The position numbers were made by a program, and so were the translations under genes. A DNA stretch of 64,000 nt from Alteromonas indica (lineage in GTDB: Bacteria > Pseudomonadota > Gammaproteobacteria > Enterobacterales > Alteromonadaceae). The stretch's first letter is position 1; the number at the start of each line of letters is the position of its first letter. Below, piece after piece: positions 61,340 through 64,000 of the stretch. Location of the stretch: NCBI GenBank assembly GCA_003056425.1, contig PYVY01000010.1, forward strand, positions 62,001 through 126,000, in the 5' to 3' direction. Below the pieces are notes generated by a model. That model was not told where the DNA came from. It saw only the letters and a list, made by a program, of their open reading frames with translations, and did no database searches.

Positions 61340-62095
61340 CTACAGACTAAAGTGGGTATAGCCGTCGGCTTGCGGTTGGCCGAACAGGCGTGCGGCCTGA
61401 TGAACTTCTTCCGGTAAGGTTTCGGCCGGTTTGAACTGGCCATCAACCGCAAAGCGGTTAAACTCATTACCTACCGTGGCCTGCATGGACAAACCAAGCA
61501 TATTGGGCTCCTTAACCTGAATAACAAAATCGCCTTGTGCGCAGGATAAGGCCGCCGTGTAGGTGCCGAAGTCTATAGGCCCCTGGGTGCCGGCGACCGC
61601 CGCATTTAACCAGCTTCCAGTACCTTTTAACGTTTTACATTGGCCGTCATAATCCAGCGAGTCGATAATTGAACGAAAACGCCCTGAGGCATTAACCGGG
61701 AGGGGCAAAGATACCTGAGCCAGCACGCTATCTACCGGTAAGTACAAGGTAAAATCGCTCGCCTGAATACGCTGATAAGAAAACAGCCCGGTGCTTACGG
61801 GCCCGGCAAACGAGATAGCCTGTGGGTCGCGGCTATTACCGCCCTTAACAACAAGGCTAAGCCGTCCCATCAGCAGCGCCAGCGGTTTTACCTGCCATTG
61901 CAAATTCGCTACCGGCAAACCATTGATATCCACCTGCTGAGCCTTTCCTTGCCACAGAGTACCGGAGATGCCGTATATCGTAATATTGGAGGGAAGCTGC
62001 AAACGCCCGATAACCTGATTAGCCGGCAAGTAAATAACCAATAACACAAAAAAAGCCAGAATAGCGCCGACTACCCATGCAACAGTTGATTTCAT
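61340..62095 (-). CDS. gspN: Type II secretion system protein GspN
   Basis: 251 aa. N-terminal membrane anchor (about 8-26), then a periplasmic beta-rich domain with 'LPSNITIYGISGTLWQGKAQ' and 'VANLQWQVKPLALLMGRLSL', the GspN start. It ends with 'PQADGYTHFSL'. GspN is an accessory of the type II secretion inner-membrane platform. It overlaps gspM by 4 bases and is the last gene of the leftward gsp operon. Confidence 0.9.
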   Translation of the reverse strand: MKSTVAWVVGAILAFFVLLVIYLPANQVIGRLQLPSNITIYGISGTLWQGKAQQVDINGLPVANLQWQVKPLALLMGRLSLVVKGGNSRDPQAISFAGPVSTGLFSYQRIQASDFTLYLPVDSVLAQVSLPLPVNASGRFRSIIDSLDYDGQCKTLKGTGSWLNAAVAGTQGPIDFGTYTAALSCAQGDFVIQVKEPNMLGLSMQATVGNEFNRFAVDGQFKPAETLPEEVHQAARLFGQPQADGYTHFSL

Positions 62096-62571
62096 AATTT
62101 CCCTAGTTGTAAGCGACGAATATTGATGGTGCCAGGCGCGTTAGCCTCGGCAATATCGACCTGTAAAATAACTACCCCCATACCTTCCAGCGCGTTTAAC
62201 CAGGCCAGTACATTGTTGAATGACGCTTGATCTACCCAGACCTGTAGCTCTTCATCTTGTGGCTGCATGCGTGAGACCAAAATACCATACTCACTGGTGG
62301 AACGGTTTACCGCCTGTGCCAGGGTGCCTGAGAAACTGTTAGCATTGCTATTCGTACGGCGAAGCTGCTGTGCTTTCAAGGCGTTTTCCTGTACCCAACT
62401 CAACAACTTTTGCTGGCTATCCTGACGCGCCTTAGCCGCGTCAATACTATGGTTCAAGGGCGCCCAGATTCCAAAATAAAACACCCCGATAATGATGGCG
62501 ATGCCCGCCAGCAACACCAGCTTTTGCTCACGTTCGGTCAATGCCTTGTATTTGTCTTTTAACGCTTTCAT
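62092..62571 (-). CDS. gspM: Type II secretion system protein GspM
   Basis: 159 aa. 'YKALTEREQKLVLLAGIAII' places the single membrane helix at about 18-36 after a short cytoplasmic start, then a periplasmic ferredoxin-like domain ('GILVSRMQPQDEELQVWVDQ', 'VLAWLNALEGMGVVILQVDI'). GspM partners GspL in the inner-membrane platform that holds the secretion ATPase. 4-base overlaps on both sides show coupling. Confidence 0.93.
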   Translation of the reverse strand: MKALKDKYKALTEREQKLVLLAGIAIIIGVFYFGIWAPLNHSIDAAKARQDSQQKLLSWVQENALKAQQLRRTNSNANSFSGTLAQAVNRSTSEYGILVSRMQPQDEELQVWVDQASFNNVLAWLNALEGMGVVILQVDIAEANAPGTINIRRLQLGKL

Positions 62572-63767
62572 GACTGACTCCGGATAGTGACATTACCTAT
62601 TACCATATCGTCACGGTTGTTAATGGCGCCTTGCTCTACGGTAAACCCAGCACTTTGTGCTTCACGGCGAAACTGTTCCAGCGCTTCAAAATTTTTGCCC
62701 ATGGCCTGAATGCGTAATTCTACCCGGTTCGCGTCAAACCTTAGCGTTTGCGGGCGCACCTGGGTGGCAGCGAACGCAGGGCTTAGCTGGCTTAACATAA
62801 CCAGCATCGACGCATCGCCACCAGATTGTTTAAGCAGGGCCATTTGTGAGGTGATTTTGCGTCTGACATCGCGATACACCCCTAAATCAGGGAAGCCATT
62901 TTTCACCGCAGTATCAATTTGACTGGCAAGGGCACGGTTTTGTTGTTCAACCTGCGACAGCGTCATACCTCGCTCCACCAGCGTCACTGATAACGCCAAT
63001 GCCGCCAGGCCGGCTACCCACTTCCATTGCTGCCATTGGCCGGTACGCTGGCGTTTAACCTTATACTCACCTTGCAATAAATTCACTTTGCTATGTGCTA
63101 CATGGGAGGCTAATACTTGCATGGGCAGTTCAAGGGGAGCTTGCTCTACTTGCACATTGACCATGTCAGTGAGGGCGATGTCACTGTAGCTAACCAGCCG
63201 CACAGGACTACTTTGCTGGCGCGCCAAGTGAGCGAACGCAGGTAAAATCCAGCTTTGTTCGCCTTGTAAACCTTTCCATTGCTCTTCACGCAGCAGAAGG
63301 TCACCGCCGATGGATAGCACCGACCAGCCATCTGCACAGGGCGGAACCGCTAATACATCAGGAATCAGGGTGTCGCAGTACAGGCCTGCCTGCTGCATCC
63401 ACTGCTGCCAACTATCAAGCTGAGCGCGGCTCACGACTGCCACGGCCTGGCGTTCGCCCAACCGGGGGCCCAGGGCAAAAAATTGCTGGTGGATATCCGA
63501 GGCCAGCTCGTCTTCCAGCATATAGGGTATAGCACTCAGCACTTTACGGTTAGCCCGCGCGGGCAAAGTTACCCAGGTAAGCAATATTTCACTGGCCGGG
63601 GCCAGCGCAATCACCGGCCGGTCTCCGGCGCGTTCAGTCAGCGTGTCCAGCGCCCCGGCCTCAGGTAATTCACCCGACGCGATAACCTCTTGGCCGCCAT
63701 CGGTGTATACCAGCCATTGCACGGGATCTTCAAACCGGGCTCCTAAACGTACCAGTAACTGTTCCAT
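62568..63767 (-). CDS. gspL: Type II secretion system protein GspL
   Basis: 399 aa. A cytoplasmic actin-like domain (about 1-240; 'PEAGALDTLTERAGDRPVI', 'LPARANRKVLSAIPYMLEDE') binds the GspE ATPase. A single helix at about 248-266 ('WKWVAGLAALALSVTLVER') leads to a periplasmic domain with 'VRPQTLRFDANRVELRIQAM'. AGGAG lies 8 bases before ATG, within the end of gspK; the start overlaps the gspK stop by 1 base (TAATG). Confidence 0.94.
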   Translation of the reverse strand: MEQLLVRLGARFEDPVQWLVYTDGGQEVIASGELPEAGALDTLTERAGDRPVIALAPASEILLTWVTLPARANRKVLSAIPYMLEDELASDIHQQFFALGPRLGERQAVAVVSRAQLDSWQQWMQQAGLYCDTLIPDVLAVPPCADGWSVLSIGGDLLLREEQWKGLQGEQSWILPAFAHLARQQSSPVRLVSYSDIALTDMVNVQVEQAPLELPMQVLASHVAHSKVNLLQGEYKVKRQRTGQWQQWKWVAGLAALALSVTLVERGMTLSQVEQQNRALASQIDTAVKNGFPDLGVYRDVRRKITSQMALLKQSGGDASMLVMLSQLSPAFAATQVRPQTLRFDANRVELRIQAMGKNFEALEQFRREAQSAGFTVEQGAINNRDDMVIGNVTIRSQS

Positions 63768-64000
63768 TAATTTACTCCTGAGAACTCGCGCCGGATGACG
63801 GTTGCCGGACTGTTGGATGACGCTTGCAGTACCGAAGTCATAGTAAAAGTAGCGTTATTGTAGCGAGTCTTGCTATGTAATATAAAATATTCTGTGGTCA
63901 CACTAAACCATGCTTTTTGCGCGTCCGACAGACCAAGCGCTGCAATAACCGGTTCGTTAATAAAATCATCTACGGCGTCCCAACCATCTTGCGGGCGTGC
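63767..64000 (-). CDS. gspK: Type II secretion system minor pseudopilin GspK, C-terminal part
   Basis: The minus strand is open from the window edge to TAA at 63769-63767: 77 codons. The piece 'ARPQDGWDAVDDFINEPVI' followed by 'EYFILHSKTRYNNATFTMTS' and 'PATVIRREFSG' is the C-terminus of GspK, the large tip pseudopilin. Its 5' part lies beyond the window. TAATG coupling with gspL fits the usual gspK-L-M-N order. Confidence 0.88.
   Translation of the reverse strand, partial: ARPQDGWDAVDDFINEPVIAALGLSDAQKAWFSVTTEYFILHSKTRYNNATFTMTSVLQASSNSPATVIRREFSGVN

Noticed and set aside
1..64000. CRISPR arrays and prophage segments
   Set aside because: No regularly spaced repeats and no phage structural, integrase or lysis genes are present.

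Overview
The window looks like chromosomal DNA of a marine gammaproteobacterium of the Alteromonadales (Alteromonadaceae-like). The reasons are the gene families present, namely FlgT, a SprA-family protein, a SCO/Surf1/CtaG cytochrome c oxidase operon with a DUF2909 gene, OpgGH and a type II secretion operon. Many short neighbourhoods also match the 75-76 min region of Escherichia coli (bioH/comF/nfuA, tex/greB, slyX/fkpA, yheV/yheSTU, nudE/yrfG). This placement is inferred from protein content; there is no rRNA gene in the window. I see no tRNA, rRNA, CRISPR array, prophage or intact insertion sequence.

Layout. 1-2 kb: end of a flagellar cluster (flgT, a flgH-like lipoprotein gene, and a divergent unknown gene). 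2.2-5 kb: a large UvrD/HelD-type helicase with an inserted, apparently dead nuclease-like segment and C-terminal zinc ribbons. 5-13.5 kb: a two-component system (kinase plus OmpR-type regulator) divergent from a five-gene envelope-modification operon: GT2 glycosyltransferase, VTT/DedA-like membrane protein, ArnT-like GT39, EptA phosphoethanolamine transferase and DgkA diacylglycerol kinase. CTTAAG half-sites resembling PmrA/QseB boxes lie at both divergent promoters and again before eptA. This looks like a compact, self-regulated lipid A remodelling system and is the most interesting part of the window. 13.6 kb: lexA with two tandem SOS boxes. 15-24 kb: aa3-type cytochrome c oxidase operon with its copper and heme A assembly factors.

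24-33 kb: polysaccharide deacetylase, DinF-like MATE pump, nfuA, an M14 peptidase, comF, bioH, and a pair of genes for a small unknown protein and a SprA-like HExxH-type protein. 33-41 kb: tex, a histidine-less Hpt-like protein, arfB, greB, fkpA, a WD40 lipoprotein, slyX and a REP-associated transposase relative that has lost its HUH motif. 41-48 kb: periplasmic binding-like protein, DUF748 protein, yheV/yheS/yheT/yheU, rlpA-like, and an outer-membrane barrel.

48-52 kb: opgGH for periplasmic glucans. 52-56 kb: a metal-handling trio (ArsP_2-type 10-TM exporter, MerR regulator, TonB-dependent receptor) with a Fur-like box on one side and a MerR-type 19-bp-spacer promoter on the other. 56-61 kb: yceI, cysQ, nudE, yrfG, yjjX and an aldehyde dehydrogenase. 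61.3 kb to the end: type II secretion genes gspN, M, L and the end of gspK.
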